From: Enterovibrio coralii
GTDB lineage: Bacteria; Pseudomonadota; Gammaproteobacteria; Enterobacterales; Vibrionaceae
Assembly (NCBI RefSeq): GCF_001559595.1
Contig: NZ_LNTY01000030.1
Span: 56,547 to 120,546, forward strand
DNA: 64,000 nt
Direction of reading: 5' to 3'
This document shows positions 63,920 to 64,000 of this stretch, in pieces. The notes beneath the pieces were generated by a model, which was not told where the DNA came from, did not search any database, and saw only the letters and a list, made by a program, of their open reading frames with translations. Both the position numbers and the translations under genes were made by a program. Within the stretch, counting starts at the first letter, position 1, and each line of letters begins with the position of its first letter.

Positions 63920-64000
63920 GGCAAAACCTTTATAATAATTGTTTATGTTTTCATGCATGGTGATTCATATTCTCTCTAATTTTCTTTAATATGAATTTTA

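Noticed and set aside
1..64000. CRISPR arrays, tRNA/rRNA genes, insertion sequences, prophage
   Set aside because: None seen: no spaced direct repeats, no transposase or integrase reading frames, no phage structural genes, no cloverleaf or rRNA sequence recognised.

Overview
The window reads as chromosomal DNA of a marine gammaproteobacterium, most likely a Vibrionaceae member (Grimontia/Enterovibrio/Photobacterium/Vibrio side). The pointers are a TonB2-TtpC energising cluster, a VF530-type small DNA-binding protein, DUF3081, a stand-alone EF-G2 gene, GrxB, and a Vibrionaceae-looking interspersed repeat. Genus is not resolvable by eye. There are no rRNA, tRNA, IS or CRISPR features. Base composition is even (mid-40s to high-40s % GC by eye) except the last ~1.7 kb, which is clearly AT-rich.

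Layout. 1-2.9 kb: end of a DUF924 gene, a lipoprotein, a periplasmic metallo-beta-lactamase-fold hydrolase with a divergent LysR regulator. 2.9-11.1 kb: a catabolic module in which an M20 amidohydrolase and a DUF1028 protein diverge from a complete Dpp/Opp-type ABC importer that ends in its own GntR/FCD regulator; a dense palindromic operator sits in the divergent promoter. 11.2-15.2 kb: DUF3081, acyltransferase, EF-G2. 15.2-21.7 kb: DUF302, a BaeSR-like two-component system with a Pro/Arg/His-rich sensor loop, a repeat element, and two tandem di-heme cytochrome c peroxidase homologues. 21.7-28.9 kb: an overlapping operon wecB-like / nfrB / nfrA / DUF4434 predicted to make and export a c-di-GMP-controlled ManNAc-type polysaccharide. 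29-34.2 kb: alkaline-phosphatase-superfamily enzyme and a periplasmic sulfite dehydrogenase (molybdopterin subunit plus two-heme cytochrome). 34.3-37.6 kb: D-amino-acid catabolism (DSD1-type enzyme, D-aminoacylase, RidA). 37.7-39.3 kb: sterol-desaturase family enzyme, VF530 protein, small membrane protein. 39.6-45.1 kb: a possible Fur site, a receiver-like protein and the DUF3450-TtpC-ExbB2-ExbD2-TonB2-TPR cluster. 46.5-50.7 kb: ROK regulator, GH20 hexosaminidase and AAC(3)-fold acetyltransferase operon. 51.2-53.7 kb: a three-gene unit of ribbon-helix-helix protein, CYTH-like/CHAD protein and ParA ATPase, the best candidate for an undescribed system (ParA-driven positioning of a polyphosphate-type cargo is my hypothesis). 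53.8-64 kb: transporter, GrxB, small envelope proteins, MocR/dehydrogenase pair, PilZ protein, PepSY protein, and an AT-rich two-gene unit of unknown function.

Quality warning: at least fourteen genes or gene positions are broken by frameshifts. Almost all are repaired by adding one base, and most of these are repaired by adding one C after a GC. The repaired lengths match the families. I therefore treat most as sequencing/consensus errors and annotate the repaired gene as one feature.
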